Shown: piece by piece, positions 1-10,484 of the stretch
How the letters are laid out: each line of letters opens with the position of its first letter
Position numbering within the stretch: position 1 is the stretch's first letter
NCBI RefSeq assembly: GCF_963667685.1
Contig: NZ_OY763932.1
Coordinates: forward strand, 453,691 to 517,690
Direction: 5' to 3'
DNA: 64,000 bases
Source of the DNA: Maridesulfovibrio sp.
GTDB lineage: Bacteria > Desulfobacterota > Desulfovibrionia > Desulfovibrionales > Desulfovibrionaceae
Notes under the pieces: model-generated
Seen by the model: only the letters and a program-made list of their open reading frames with translations
What the model was told of the DNA's origin: nothing
Database searches by the model: none
Position numbers and translations under genes: made by a program

Positions 1-529
1 CTGAAAACTGCGGCAGTTTAACTTTGTACTTTTTTGCACAAAGTCTGAAATTTAAGAGTCTGAAAAACAAGACTACGCTGATAACATACTGTTTTAATAG
101 TATTTACTCTATAGAATTGGGCTTTATATTTTGTCCTTTTTTTTGGACTTAACATATTACAATAATCAAATATCTGTTTTTGATAAATTATTTCAGATAG
201 ATAACTTTTTATACGCTCATTTCTAATAATGACTGTCTGAAATAGTGGAAACAGCCTAAAATTTGCCTCCTAGATACAAATTTCTACAAACTAAGTGCAT
301 ATCTGCACAATCTGATTCTGTTTCCCCTTTCCAAACATCGGTTTTTTTGATTTGTTTACAGAGGATTCAATGTATTTAATTATACTTGATTATGCGTGGA
401 AAGGTTCTATATTATTTATACAAAAGCTGCATGTATTAGTAAGATAACATCATCAGCACATTCATAAGCGAATCTCAGGATGGTTCAGCCCATTTTGAGC
501 TACTGCAATTTATAACTAAGGGGAAAGCC
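1..529. other. AT-rich intergenic region upstream of a chemoreceptor
   Basis: No convincing gene is visible in these 529 bases. At 21-44 there is an inverted repeat with 7-base arms (ACTTTGT and ACAAAGT) and a 10-base spacer. At about 296-309 there is a short GTGCA/TGCAC dyad. A run of T around 137-145 may end an upstream transcript. A purine-rich ribosome binding site (aagggg, 518-524) precedes the GTG start at 530. Promoter elements cannot be assigned firmly. Confidence 0.5.
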
Positions 530-2557
530 GTGACTTTTTCAATTCGCAACAAAATAGTGTTGCTGGCAGTAGCAATTTCATTAATTACTGCCTCATCAAT
601 TTTCCTCACACTTAATTATTATGTCGGGGAAGGGTTCACCGCGGAAGCAATCCGCAATATTTCGACCATGAAAAAAGTAGTCAACAACCATCTGGAAAAT
701 ATGTCCAAGGGTTTTCGGGAAAAAGTTGAGCTGTTGGCGCACGATGTAGACCTGATCAATTCGATTAAACAAGGTGATCCGCAGGAGTTGAATAAGAAAC
801 TGCGAAAGCTGATGGCTGAAACGGAATCGGAATTTTTGACTCTGACCGACGCAGATGGAGTGGTTCTTGGCAGAGGGCATGCAGACAGCCTCGGCGACAA
901 TATTAAGGCACACGGAACAGTGCGCAACGCTTTAAGCGGTAAAATCTCTTCCGGAATTATAAAAGGTAAAGAGGTTACATTCTCTCTGCGGGCAACAGCT
1001 CCCATAAAATCAAACGGCCGGATTATCGGAACAATATCCCTTGGGACGTCTCTTTCAAATGCAGCCTTTGTTGATGAAGTAAAACGGTTCAGCAATCTGG
1101 AAGTAACTGTTTTTAACGGCGACACCAGAGAAATGACCACCATCGTAAAAAACGGACACAGGGCTGTCGGCACGAAAATAACCAACCATGAAGTTACCGC
1201 CACTGTAATTGATCGCGGCGAAACATTCCTCGCAACAAACAATATTCTCGGCATTGACTACCAGACAGCTTACTGGCCAATAAAAAGTATGGATGGTTCA
1301 AATATAGGTATGTGGTTCATCGGCATGCCGATTAAAGCAATGGTAACATCACAGCGGAATATTGAAATCTCTTCACTGATGGTCATTTCCATCATCCTGC
1401 CGCTTATCATGCTTGGAGCATGGCTATACGCGCGAAGCCTTTCAAAGCCAATCATCGATACAACTGAATACGCCAGTACCGTTGCTGAAGGAGTCCTGGA
1501 CCATGACCTCAATGTTAAAACCAATGACGAAGTGGGGGTTCTAGCCGCAGCACTGCTATCCATGGTCAGCACGCTTAAAGAGAAAATCGGCGAAGCGCAC
1601 GAACAGACCCGCCTTGCTGCCGAGGAGACGAAAAGAGCGCAACAGGCAACGCATGAAGCGGATGAAGCTCGCAGGCAGGCTGAAAATGCCAAACGCGAAG
1701 GAATGCTTCAGGCAGCAAGTGATCTGGAAGATGTTGTTGAAATCATTTCTACAGCTTCCGATGAACTTTTCGCCCAGATTGAGCAATCTGCAACCGGATC
1801 AGACATGCAAAGCGAACGAACAAGCGAAACTGCAACCGCAATGGAGCAGATGAACGCGTCCGTTCTGGAAGTTGCCCGCAACTCAGGACAGGCTTCATCA
1901 ACAGCAGGCGATGCGAGCAAAACGGCCACAGCTGGAGCTAAAGTTGTAAAAGAAATGGTTGAGGGCATCGGAACAGTGAAAAATTACTCCGAAGCCCTTG
2001 AAAAAGAGATGGAAAGACTTGGCAGAAGCGCAAAAAAGATAGGTCAGATCATAGATGTTATTTCCGATATTGCAGACCAGACCAACCTTCTGGCTCTTAA
2101 TGCCGCAATCGAAGCTGCCCGCGCAGGTGAGGCTGGACGCGGTTTCGCAGTTGTTGCCGACGAAGTCCGAAAACTAGCGGAAAAGACCATGACCGCCACC
2201 AACGAAGTAGAATCAGCCATCGGTGAGATTCAGCGTGGAGCGCAACAAAGCATCGGGCAATGTACAAACACTGTGCAGGAAATCAGCAACGTTTCATCAA
2301 AAGCCGAGGATGCCGGTAACTCACTTAACGAAATCCTATCCCTGACTGATACTGTTTCCGAACAGATTCAGGGGATTGCTGCCGCATGTGAAGAACAGTC
2401 CGCAACTTCGGAACAGATCAACAGAGCCGTGGATGAAATCAACAATATCTCCACAGAAACCAACAATGCCATGCGCCAGTCTGCAAAAGCGACTTCAGAA
2501 CTCGCCGCTCAGGCCCACCAGCTTAAGGCTATTATAGAACAGATGAAATCAGCATAA
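530..2557 (+). CDS. methyl-accepting chemotaxis protein with periplasmic sensor domain
   Basis: This is a transmembrane chemoreceptor that relays a ligand signal to CheW/CheA at the inner membrane. The 675-residue protein has a first membrane helix at about residues 8-28. A periplasmic Cache-like sensor domain follows at about 35-275, then a second membrane helix at about 280-300 and a HAMP linker at about 302-355. A long cytoplasmic methyl-accepting coiled coil completes it, with the conserved hairpin tip ([20 protein letters not shown] and following) near 513-550. The start is GTG with a good SD sequence 6 bases upstream, and no ATG nearby is better placed. The ligand cannot be read from the sequence. 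It is a single gene with its own terminator, typical of the many scattered receptors in desulfovibrios. Confidence 0.93.
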   Translation: MTFSIRNKIVLLAVAISLITASSIFLTLNYYVGEGFTAEAIRNISTMKKVVNNHLENMSKGFREKVELLAHDVDLINSIKQGDPQELNKKLRKLMAETESEFLTLTDADGVVLGRGHADSLGDNIKAHGTVRNALSGKISSGIIKGKEVTFSLRATAPIKSNGRIIGTISLGTSLSNAAFVDEVKRFSNLEVTVFNGDTREMTTIVKNGHRAVGTKITNHEVTATVIDRGETFLATNNILGIDYQTAYWPIKSMDGSNIGMWFIGMPIKAMVTSQRNIEISSLMVISIILPLIMLGAWLYARSLSKPIIDTTEYASTVAEGVLDHDLNVKTNDEVGVLAAALLSMVSTLKEKIGEAHEQTRLAAEETKRAQQATHEADEARRQAENAKREGMLQAASDLEDVVEIISTASDELFAQIEQSATGSDMQSERTSETATAMEQMNASVLEVARNSGQASSTAGDASKTATAGAKVVKEMVEGIGTVKNYSEALEKEMERLGRSAKKIGQIIDVISDIADQTNLLALNAAIEAARAGEAGRGFAVVADEVRKLAEKTMTATNEVESAIGEIQRGAQQSIGQCTNTVQEISNVSSKAEDAGNSLNEILSLTDTVSEQIQGIAAACEEQSATSEQINRAVDEINNISTETNNAMRQSAKATSELAAQAHQLKAIIEQMKSA

Positions 2558-2562
2558 AACAG

Positions 2563-2595
2563 AAGCCGGCGTACCTAAGGGGGCGTCGGCTTTTA
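2563..2595 (+). terminator. rho-independent terminator after the chemoreceptor
   Basis: AGCCGGCG and CGTCGGCT form a stem with one G-U pair around a 12-base loop, followed by TTTT. It lies 5 bases after the chemoreceptor stop and just before the stop of the opposing diguanylate cyclase, so it may serve both genes. Confidence 0.8.
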
Positions 2596-2596
2596 T

Positions 2597-4537
2597 CTAG
2601 TTATTCTCATCGCTATACGAGACAACCCTGTTCCTTCCTTCATCCTTAGCCTGATACAGACACTTATCCGCAAGTTTAAGTACTGTCTCAACATCTGTAT
2701 CCCCACGGACGGAAGTCAAACCAATGCTGACCGTACATTTTACAACATGACCACCAGCATGCACTTCAAGTGATTCAATATTCCTGCGTAGGCGTTCCGC
2801 AACCTGCTGTGCATCAGCTAGAGTTCCATGCACCAGCAAAGCGGCAAATTCTTCACCGCCGAGCCGTCCGAAAACATCAGATTTCCGCAAAGTTGCATGG
2901 CAGCACTTAACGAATTCTTTCAGGACAAGATCACCTGTATTATGACCATAGGAGTCGTTGACATACTTGAAATGATCAATATCGAGCATCATAAGGAAAA
3001 GACCGCCGCCGTAACGCTGCAACCTTTCCATCTCCACTACGGCACGGTCCATGAAATACCGCCTGTTATTGGCTCCTGTAAGTGGATCAGTGCTTGCCAA
3101 TAATTTTACTTTATCGAGCATCTTCTGCTGCTCTGTAATATCATGGGCTGTGATACTGACCAACCTCTCTTCATCCACGGAAGAATCAACAGGATGATAG
3201 GTAACAGAGAAATAGCGTTTCCCTAGGGACGGTACGTCTATCCATGCTTCAAAGCTTGTTATCTTCCCTGTAAAAGCTTCGTCAATCAATGCCTTGGTCT
3301 GGGTATCAAAAATTGTCCTGCCGACTATCTCATATACAGATTTGCCAAGAAAAAAACTTTTGGGCTTATTGAACAAGCGGACATAGGAATCATTAACCAT
3401 TACATAGCAATACTTGCGATCAATCAGGGAGACCAGATCCGGGCTGACCTCGACCAGCCTTTCAAACTGCCGCAACCTTTTTTCAACGGTCCTGCGCTGT
3501 CGGATCTCTTTTGAAATTTCTTTGTTAACACGACGCAGATCAGTCAGAGCGGAGCTTAATTCTTCAGTACGCTTTTCCACCATAGACTCCATTTCCGCAT
3601 ATGCATGCCTGAGAGCCTCCGCAGATTCCTTACGGCGGACTATATTCCACATCCCTTCCATCAACAGCGAGACCTGCCGGACATCTTCCTCTTGATACTC
3701 CTCTTCCTTATTGGCCACCCCTGTAAGCAGGACAATTTTACCATCGTCAAAAAGAGGAACATTCATATGCCGGGAAATAGGGACATGCCCTTCAGGTAGC
3801 CCCTGCTTACCTTCATAGCCTTCATAGTCATTCAGGATTACTGGCTTACGCTGCCTGATTGCATCGCCCCACACACCGGTATCTTCAACATTATAGCAAT
3901 CAGGCACCATTTCCACGGCACACATGGGCATAACTTTTTTAGACCACGCATAAAGTCTGAGCTGGGTTTCATCCTCGTTAAGAAAGTAAACATATCCGAT
4001 ATCACTTCTGGTAATCCTGACGGCGGCTTCCAGCGTGAAATCATACAACTCTCCTAGAGGAGCTTCTGACATACCTGCAAGTCTACTCAGAGTATCAAAC
4101 CTGATTTCATTCAGACGCCCTTTCTTCTCGCCCTTAAGCAGCTTAGCTTCGGTCTTCTTACGCTCTGAAATATCCCTCAATGTTGAGATATAAACAGTAC
4201 GCTCAGCATGATCCATGCTGGAAAGACTAAGGCTGACAAACACAGAATCACCTGAGGCATTGATAAACTCAGTTTCAAAATTATGAACAGGGTTGCCTTC
4301 CTCCAAAAGGTCAAAAAGTCTCTTCCGGTCCTCTGAGAACTTATAGCAGATTGAAGCATTCTCAGGTATTTCAGAAACCTTCGCATAACCTAACATCGCC
4401 GCAGCTCTTGAATTTCCGGCAAGCACACTCCCTTGCGCATCCGTGATGGCAATGGCATCAGGTGTAGCTTCTACAAATTTTCTGCACAATGTGTTTTCGG
4501 AGAATAACCCTTCAAAAATTTTATCAAAGTAAAACAA
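2597..4537 (-). CDS. diguanylate cyclase with PAS and GAF domains
   Basis: This enzyme is predicted to make cyclic di-GMP from two GTP in the cytoplasm. The 646-residue protein has a PAS domain at about 20-130, a GAF domain at about 155-310, and a coiled coil at about 315-355. A second PAS domain lies at about 360-480 and a C-terminal GGDEF domain at about 485-640. The active site reads GGEEF near residue 557. An RxxD inhibitory site (RKSD) lies exactly five residues before it, so both catalysis and product inhibition look intact. No EAL domain is present and no membrane helix is obvious. The start is TTG, chosen because GGAGG lies 5 bases upstream and no ATG is near. It lies 110 bases downstream of fetB on the same strand and could be cotranscribed with it. 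The input signal is unknown. Confidence 0.93.
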   Translation of the reverse strand: MFYFDKIFEGLFSENTLCRKFVEATPDAIAITDAQGSVLAGNSRAAAMLGYAKVSEIPENASICYKFSEDRKRLFDLLEEGNPVHNFETEFINASGDSVFVSLSLSSMDHAERTVYISTLRDISERKKTEAKLLKGEKKGRLNEIRFDTLSRLAGMSEAPLGELYDFTLEAAVRITRSDIGYVYFLNEDETQLRLYAWSKKVMPMCAVEMVPDCYNVEDTGVWGDAIRQRKPVILNDYEGYEGKQGLPEGHVPISRHMNVPLFDDGKIVLLTGVANKEEEYQEEDVRQVSLLMEGMWNIVRRKESAEALRHAYAEMESMVEKRTEELSSALTDLRRVNKEISKEIRQRRTVEKRLRQFERLVEVSPDLVSLIDRKYCYVMVNDSYVRLFNKPKSFFLGKSVYEIVGRTIFDTQTKALIDEAFTGKITSFEAWIDVPSLGKRYFSVTYHPVDSSVDEERLVSITAHDITEQQKMLDKVKLLASTDPLTGANNRRYFMDRAVVEMERLQRYGGGLFLMMLDIDHFKYVNDSYGHNTGDLVLKEFVKCCHATLRKSDVFGRLGGEEFAALLVHGTLADAQQVAERLRRNIESLEVHAGGHVVKCTVSIGLTSVRGDTDVETVLKLADKCLYQAKDEGRNRVVSYSDENN

Positions 4538-4647
4538 TAAGCCCTCCGGACTGTAACAACGTCTTTAGAGGTTAGGCACATCAACAATCAAAGGATTACT
4601 TTATTTCCCAAGACATTAAATTATTAATCCTCAAAGATATCATTATA

Positions 4648-5442
4648 TCATCCTTTCCTCCTACCCGTGAGCAGGGTCATAGCAGGCGAAAAACAACGGC
4701 TGCGGACCAACAGCAAGACCAGAATTGACGAAAGCGCAGTGGAAGCCACAAGCATGAACATAACAACCATCTGGTAACGAACCGCTTCTTCCGGATCTGC
4801 ACCCGCTAGAATCTGACCTGTCATCATCCCCGGAAGGGAAACCAGCCCCACCCCCATCAAAGAATTAATCGACGGAATCATCCCGGCGCGTAAGGCCTCG
4901 CGGAAAATTTCTGCTGTAGCCTCTTTGTAGTTTGCCCCGTGACAAAGCATCATCTCAACTTCATCCCGACGACTTTTTAACTCCGAGAAGAAACGCTCCA
5001 ATGACAACGCCAGTGAGTTCATTGAATTCCCTGCTATCATTCCGCCAATGGGAATAAAGTATTGCGGGTCCCACCATGGTTGCGCACCGATAACAATTTT
5101 TGTAACCAGAACTGTAACCAGCGAATAACTGACCATAACCGCCAAACCGGTCGGCATCAGGTAAGAAATATTCTTCTCCTTGACCCGACCATGAATAATA
5201 TTGACCGAAAACAGGGTCATAGCCAGATAGAGGCCCAGCACCAGAATCGCGCTGTTCAGGCCAAACAGAATCTTAAGCAGGTAGCCCATAGTCAAGAGCT
5301 GCACGAAAGCGCGCAGAACGCCGACAATCAGATCTTTTTCAAGCTTGAGTTTATAATAGACGGAAAGAATCCCAGAAACTGAAACAAGGGCAACGGCAAT
5401 CAGCAATTGAATCCAGCTTATGGGAATAAATGTGCTGGTCAT
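4648..5442 (-). CDS. fetB: FetB/YbbM-type ABC transporter permease
   Basis: This is the membrane subunit of a FetAB-type ABC transporter (UPF0014 family). In E. coli FetAB promotes iron export and resistance to peroxide stress. The 264-residue protein has about six or seven hydrophobic helices and a characteristic cytoplasmic stretch around the conserved segment GGMIAGNSMNSLALSLERF. Its start ATG overlaps the fetA stop by four bases (ATGA), so the two genes are translationally coupled. The family assignment is firm. The metal substrate is inferred from the E. coli homologue and is not visible in the sequence. Confidence 0.88.
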   Translation of the reverse strand: MTSTFIPISWIQLLIAVALVSVSGILSVYYKLKLEKDLIVGVLRAFVQLLTMGYLLKILFGLNSAILVLGLYLAMTLFSVNIIHGRVKEKNISYLMPTGLAVMVSYSLVTVLVTKIVIGAQPWWDPQYFIPIGGMIAGNSMNSLALSLERFFSELKSRRDEVEMMLCHGANYKEATAEIFREALRAGMIPSINSLMGVGLVSLPGMMTGQILAGADPEEAVRYQMVVMFMLVASTALSSILVLLLVRSRCFSPAMTLLTGRRKG

Positions 5443-6131
5443 GGAAGAACCTCAACCAATCCTCCTGATACCGTCAGGAGCATATGCGGACAAGCTGGAT
5501 GATAGTTTGTATGATTGACCATAAGAATGCAGACCCCTTCTGCTGCAAGTTCTTCGGCTATTTGCTCCACCTTTTCCCTGCTTTCAATATCCAGAGCACT
5601 GGTTGGTTCATCAAAACAGATTACCACAGGTTTTGGCAATAAGGATCTAATAAGACACAACCTTTGACGCTGCCCTACGGAAAGTTCAGCTGCTTCGCTG
5701 TCAAGGGCAACATCATCAAGTGCCAGCCTCCCTAGCCAATCGTAAAGCTCATCATCTCCGGGAAGGCTGCTGCTCTTTCTTATTTCAAGGTTGAAAGGCA
5801 TCAGCAGGTTCTCACGCACTGTCCCCGGAAGCACTGTGGGTGTCTGCTGCACAAAGCTTATCCGGGTCCTCAATTCCGGTGGGTATATGGATTTGAAAGG
5901 TTCCCCATGAATAAAAATTTCCCCCTGAGTCGGCTCTTCAAGTCGCACGGCCAGCCGTAGCAGTGTGGATTTTCCGGAACCGGACGGTCCGGAAATCAAT
6001 ACAAACTGCCCCGCAGGTACAGCAAATGAGACACCACTCAATCCCTTTCCGCCAGGCCAACTGAACGAGACATTTTTAAATTCAAGAACAGGAATCTCGC
6101 CAGCAACGTCACCACAAGGGGGAGTTTTCAA
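5439..6131 (-). CDS. fetA: FetA/YbbL-type ABC transporter ATP-binding protein
   Basis: This is the ATPase partner of the downstream FetB permease. The 230-residue protein has a Walker A motif (GPSGSGKST, about residue 50), a Q-loop (SFVQQTP), an ABC signature (LSVGQRQRL) and a Walker B with catalytic Glu (VVICFDEPT). The H-loop His lies in MVNHT. The start appears to be TTG at 6131, preceded by GGAG with a 7-base spacer. No ATG lies near the conserved N-terminus. The AT-rich region 6132-6328 upstream is the likely promoter region for the pair. Iron export is inferred from E. coli FetAB. Confidence 0.88.
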   Translation of the reverse strand: MKTPPCGDVAGEIPVLEFKNVSFSWPGGKGLSGVSFAVPAGQFVLISGPSGSGKSTLLRLAVRLEEPTQGEIFIHGEPFKSIYPPELRTRISFVQQTPTVLPGTVRENLLMPFNLEIRKSSSLPGDDELYDWLGRLALDDVALDSEAAELSVGQRQRLCLIRSLLPKPVVICFDEPTSALDIESREKVEQIAEELAAEGVCILMVNHTNYHPACPHMLLTVSGGLVEVLP

Positions 6132-6328
6132 TTTATTACTCCATCTTTCAGTTTGTAAAAGGCTTAAAAACAGGCCTGCTCATTCTCGTAATCATAACGC
6201 ATAAATTTTTATTCAGTCATTTTTATACTAATCAACATATATTAGTAACAGATACTAGTTACAAGTATACTAAAACATGAAAATAATAACTGACCTTACA
6301 CTCTTTTCCAAACTTTGCATTAGAACTT

Positions 6329-8626
6329 TTATACTATGACTTTTACCCGCAAAGCCCGGAGGCCGTGTACTCCCTGCAGATCTTCCAGCACATGATTTTC
6401 AATTTCCCCTTCGATCAGCCCTTTGTCCGCAAGATATTCCAAGTAGCTTGTATACTCCCGCCACTCCTTATCCTGAGTGTAGATAACAGAAAGCATTCCT
6501 GGCCGCGTGAGCCGCTCACCACTGCCAAGAATCCTAGACTTATCGATACGTTTCTTAATTATTTCATAACGGATATTGTAAGTTCCCTCGACTTCAAATC
6601 TCTTTTCATCAACCCGGAAGAGGATCGTCAAGGGAGCGGAATGGACCAGAATAAGCGGCGAGCAGCTTAGCTTAACCTTCAATTTAGGCAAAAGGGATTC
6701 TGTGAGCCTGACCATTTCACACATCTTAATCACCTGCCAAACCCGCAGATTTTTAAGCTGAACATCATCAAACTTAACATCCCTGACCATGGATTCGCCT
6801 ACATAAATATTATACTCAACTCCGTCAGTACGGTATTTTTCAAAATAGTGGGGGAAAATTTTCTGTGCCCTTACTTCCTCCTGATCAAGAAAAGTGGTCA
6901 ACGAACGGTTCAGCAATGAAACCGACTCTTCGTAATCACGACGTCGCTGATAGATAACACCCATCTCCGGATTCATTTCCATGAAATATTTATCAATCTT
7001 GGCCGTATATTTTTCTGATGTTTTACAAAGATATCTAAAAAAAGGTTCTACCCGCTGCTGTAGGAATTCAATAATATTAATCTCATCCCCGGAATTGAGT
7101 CCTTCACAAACAGCGGCGGCATAGCGCGCGAGGGTTGTATAATAATAGTCAGCTATGGGAATAGCACGGTTACGGTAGATTGCACTCAGAGCCTGTGACG
7201 CAAAATCCAGCTGCTTGAGCAGGTCATCCTGAATAGCCTGATTGCGTTCATCTGAGGAACTGCGGATATCCATGCTCCCGTAAAGCGGGTAGACATCGGG
7301 GAAAACAATATCTTCGAAACGGGATTCACCGTCTTCTCCATTGCTGCTCAGAAAATTATAGGCCGCTTCCTCAAACCTCCATGACACACTGGGATGTATA
7401 GCCGTACAGTAGTCTTTAATGACGCGGTCCATGCGAGACTCCAGCCGACTCATTTCCCGCCGTACAGCGACACTCAGAACAGGAAACAGCTCAGCAAGCT
7501 TACGCACTGAATTAGAGCTTATCATATCTTTAGTATCTGAAAGCAGTTCCAGCACAGCGATAACCATGTCACCGTCCTTTAGAGGGATAAGACCCAAACT
7601 GCGCGCACCTTCCCGGTACAGGTAATCGACAAAACCGTTATGCCCTTTACACTGAATAATTTCAGTTATGAAATATGGCTCACCGTTTTTAAAAACCTGA
7701 GCATAAATCTCTTCAAACAAGCCGGCTGCTTTACCGGGATAATCCCGCAAAACACTACGCGATATGGCTTCCCGGTTACCCTGTGTTACCCGGTAACGCA
7801 AAACAAGGCCCACGCGCAGGTCTTCGATCTTTAAAATAGAACGCAGGCGGTGCTTTACTGCCGCAATATTATGCTTTCTACGCAAAGAACCGTTTTCCAC
7901 AAGCTCGGACTTTAGCTGAGATATGTTTTCCTTTTCGGTTACCTCGGAAAATCTGACAGTAATCAACCCCTTAAAACTGACACCGTCCAAAGGCATAAGC
8001 CGCTCAAGAGTTTCCCGGTCACGCATAATCAGCATCCGGGAAAACTGCTCCCGCTCCAGAATTTTAAGCCCACCGGCATCGACATCCACAAAACGGAAAG
8101 AGTAATCTGCCAGAAAATAGCGATCCACTTTCTGCTGCCTATCGGGCATTTTCATAATCACTTCTGCCATTTCGTGATTAAGCTGGTAGTATATATCGAA
8201 AAGCATTGTGTAGGCGAAAAGCAGATTTTCGCTATATAAATCGCCTAAGCCCATCAGCAGACTTTCGCTCAACTCAAGTTCGACACCGGGTTCCTCAAAC
8301 ATCTGCCTGTACCGAGTGGTCGCGAAAATATGATCATGGGTGAAGGGAGCCTGTGCCTTACATATACATTCAGCATCATCGAGATCAGGAAAAACCAAAC
8401 GCATAAGAAAATTTATTTCATCTGAATACCTTTGCAGATTTTCAGATGAAACAACACCACGAAGGACCTCTTTGCCCTCCATGGAATCCAGAATCTTGCT
8501 TATCTGTCTGCTGTACTGGTTTCCTGAAACGGACATCATTGAGCGGGCGTTACGAAACAAAGGCTCAAAACTCAATTCTGCCGTAAAAGGCAGTGCCGCG
8601 TATGCTTTCATGACTTCTTCGCGCAA
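6329..8626 (-). CDS. large cytoplasmic protein with a GAF-like region, function unknown
   Basis: The product is about 765 residues with no signal peptide or obvious membrane helices. The middle (about residues 260-400) has the look of a GAF domain, including a segment around GARSLGLIPLKDGDMVIAVLEL. I recognise no catalytic motif. The flanking helical regions, rich in charged residues and tyrosine, match no family I can name. An open frame reaches GTG at 8653, but the best start is TTG at 8626, which has GGGGAGG 5 bases upstream. An ATG at 8611 is a weaker alternative. It stands alone, divergent from the M48 protease gene with a short shared promoter region. Proteins of this kind may be stress or redox sensors, but that is only inference. 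Confidence 0.75.
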   Translation of the reverse strand: MREEVMKAYAALPFTAELSFEPLFRNARSMMSVSGNQYSRQISKILDSMEGKEVLRGVVSSENLQRYSDEINFLMRLVFPDLDDAECICKAQAPFTHDHIFATTRYRQMFEEPGVELELSESLLMGLGDLYSENLLFAYTMLFDIYYQLNHEMAEVIMKMPDRQQKVDRYFLADYSFRFVDVDAGGLKILEREQFSRMLIMRDRETLERLMPLDGVSFKGLITVRFSEVTEKENISQLKSELVENGSLRRKHNIAAVKHRLRSILKIEDLRVGLVLRYRVTQGNREAISRSVLRDYPGKAAGLFEEIYAQVFKNGEPYFITEIIQCKGHNGFVDYLYREGARSLGLIPLKDGDMVIAVLELLSDTKDMISSNSVRKLAELFPVLSVAVRREMSRLESRMDRVIKDYCTAIHPSVSWRFEEAAYNFLSSNGEDGESRFEDIVFPDVYPLYGSMDIRSSSDERNQAIQDDLLKQLDFASQALSAIYRNRAIPIADYYYTTLARYAAAVCEGLNSGDEINIIEFLQQRVEPFFRYLCKTSEKYTAKIDKYFMEMNPEMGVIYQRRRDYEESVSLLNRSLTTFLDQEEVRAQKIFPHYFEKYRTDGVEYNIYVGESMVRDVKFDDVQLKNLRVWQVIKMCEMVRLTESLLPKLKVKLSCSPLILVHSAPLTILFRVDEKRFEVEGTYNIRYEIIKKRIDKSRILGSGERLTRPGMLSVIYTQDKEWREYTSYLEYLADKGLIEGEIENHVLEDLQGVHGLRALRVKVIV

Positions 8627-8768
8627 GGGAGCCTCCCCTTTTAGACTGAACACTATTAATATACATTAATTAATCATACTGGTGAAGCTCCGGACAACGA
8701 AAAGGGAAACAGTTGCCAAGAAAAACGAGCGGATATATCTTAATCAGAATATTTCATTTGGAGGAATT

Positions 8769-10091
8769 ATGGGGCAAAACAATAAAACAGAATTAATTTC
8801 CAGACGACAGGCATTTAAACTGACTGCTGGAGGTGTTCTCGGCATACTGAGCGGCTGTGCCATCAACCCGGTAACAGGACAGCAGCAATTGATGCTGGTA
8901 TCCGAGCAGCAGGAAATCCAGATGGACCGCCAGAATTCCCCCCACCAGTTTTCCGCTGACTACGGAGCCGTTCAGGATAAACATGTAAACGACTACGTAA
9001 CCAAAGTCGGAATAACCCTTTCTTCAAGCAGCCACAGACCGGACATGCCCTATTCCTTTCGCTGCGTGAATGCCAACTACGTAAACGCCTACGCTTTTCC
9101 CGGTGGCAGTATCGCCTGCACCCGCGGTATTCTGGTTACTCTCGATAATGAAGCTGAGCTGGCCGCCCTGCTGGGGCACGAAATAGGGCATGTTAATGCC
9201 AGACACACTGCATCACGCATGAGTTCCGCCATGGCAGTGCAAGGTATTGTAGCCATCGGAGTAGGAGTTGCCGGCACTCAGGACAGCCGGCTGGTCCCTC
9301 TGGCTGCAGGTCTTGGCGGAATTGGAGCCGGAATGCTGCTGGCAAGCTATTCCCGCTCTGACGAACGACAGGCGGACAGCCTCGGCATGCAATACATGGA
9401 TAACGCCGACTATGACCCGGAAGGTATGGTCGGCCTGATGGAAGAGCTCAACAAACTGAACAAGAGCAAGCCGTCATTCGTACAGCAGATGTTTGCCTCA
9501 CATCCCATGAGTTCTGAAAGGTACGCTACGGCCGTAAAAAAACGCGATACAGTATATGCTGACAGCAAAGGAAAACTTTTGCGCGAAAGGTTTATGGACA
9601 ACACCGCTTCGGTGCGCAGAATAAAACCCGCAATCATCGAGATGCAAAAAGGAGAAGGGGCAATGGGGAAAAAGAGCTACCATGAAGCAGAGGAACACTT
9701 TGCAAAGGCTCTGCGCATTGCACCCAATGATTACGCAGGGCTGCTGCTTATGTCCAAATGCCAACTAGCTCAAGGTAAGTCTGCCGAAGGATTGCAATAT
9801 GCCGAGCAGGCTAAGAACAGGTATCCGCAAGAAGCGCAAGCTTTGCACATGACCGGAATGCTGAGTATGGAAACGGGCGATTTCCGTCAGGCGGTTTCCA
9901 ACTTCAATGCTTATGAAAAACGTTTGCCCGGCAACCCCATGACCACTTTTTTCAAAGGAGTGTCATACGAAGCTCTCGGAAACCGTAACATGGCTGCAAA
10001 TGAATACTACCGTTTTCTTAAGGCCACCAATCAGGGTAGCTATGCAAAGCACGCATACGGCCGGCTGACAGATTGGGGATATCTTAAATAA
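8769..10091 (+). CDS. M48 family metalloprotease lipoprotein with C-terminal TPR repeats
   Basis: This is predicted to be a zinc endopeptidase of envelope quality control, related to BepA/LoiP. The start at 8769 is chosen because GGAGG lies 6 bases upstream; the open frame extends 29 codons further up without an SD. The 440-residue protein has an N-terminal twin-arginine-like SRRQAFK segment and a lipobox ending in Cys (LSGC) near residue 34. The zinc motif HEIGH is at 137-141, and the third ligand Glu probably lies in SDERQAD near 199. TPR-like helices fill about residues 300-440, as in BepA. The Tat-like motif on a lipoprotein is unusual but fits a protein folded before export. Substrates are probably outer-membrane assembly intermediates, by analogy. 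Confidence 0.9.
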   Translation: MGQNNKTELISRRQAFKLTAGGVLGILSGCAINPVTGQQQLMLVSEQQEIQMDRQNSPHQFSADYGAVQDKHVNDYVTKVGITLSSSSHRPDMPYSFRCVNANYVNAYAFPGGSIACTRGILVTLDNEAELAALLGHEIGHVNARHTASRMSSAMAVQGIVAIGVGVAGTQDSRLVPLAAGLGGIGAGMLLASYSRSDERQADSLGMQYMDNADYDPEGMVGLMEELNKLNKSKPSFVQQMFASHPMSSERYATAVKKRDTVYADSKGKLLRERFMDNTASVRRIKPAIIEMQKGEGAMGKKSYHEAEEHFAKALRIAPNDYAGLLLMSKCQLAQGKSAEGLQYAEQAKNRYPQEAQALHMTGMLSMETGDFRQAVSNFNAYEKRLPGNPMTTFFKGVSYEALGNRNMAANEYYRFLKATNQGSYAKHAYGRLTDWGYLK

Positions 10092-10484
10092 TCCAATATA
10101 GAAATAAGATTTCAGTACCGGACCGCAAATAGCCGCCAGATAAATAAAACCTCCATGACATGTCGGAACTCGGTACTGTTTCTCCCTTTAATTTTTTTAC
10201 CTTATCTAAAAACAAAATAATTTTATTAATTCGCTAACTGTTGCAACTACACTACAACAAAAAAATATTTTTTATGAAAAAATAAAGATAAACATATTAT
10301 CTAGTATTTTAGAAACAAGCTGGCTAAATATAAATATACATTTTCCAAACACTATCAACGCAATGCACTCTGCACATTATTGACAACTAAATGCCCAACA
10401 TTTAGTAATGGCGTCCAATTAATTCATAACATTGAAAGTTATCAGGAACACTGCAACTTTCTTCCAATAATAGGGGGGTGGAGA
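10092..10484. other. intergenic region with a long-range inverted repeat
   Basis: No gene is visible. CAGTACCG at 10113-10120 and CGGTACTG at 10171-10178 are perfect complements 50 bases apart, and the second arm is followed by a T-rich stretch. The interval contains a GACATGTC palindrome. This may be a structured terminator for the protease gene or a small RNA. The rest is AT-rich and leads to the next chemoreceptor, which has a strong SD (GGGGGG) at 10473-10478. Confidence 0.4.
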
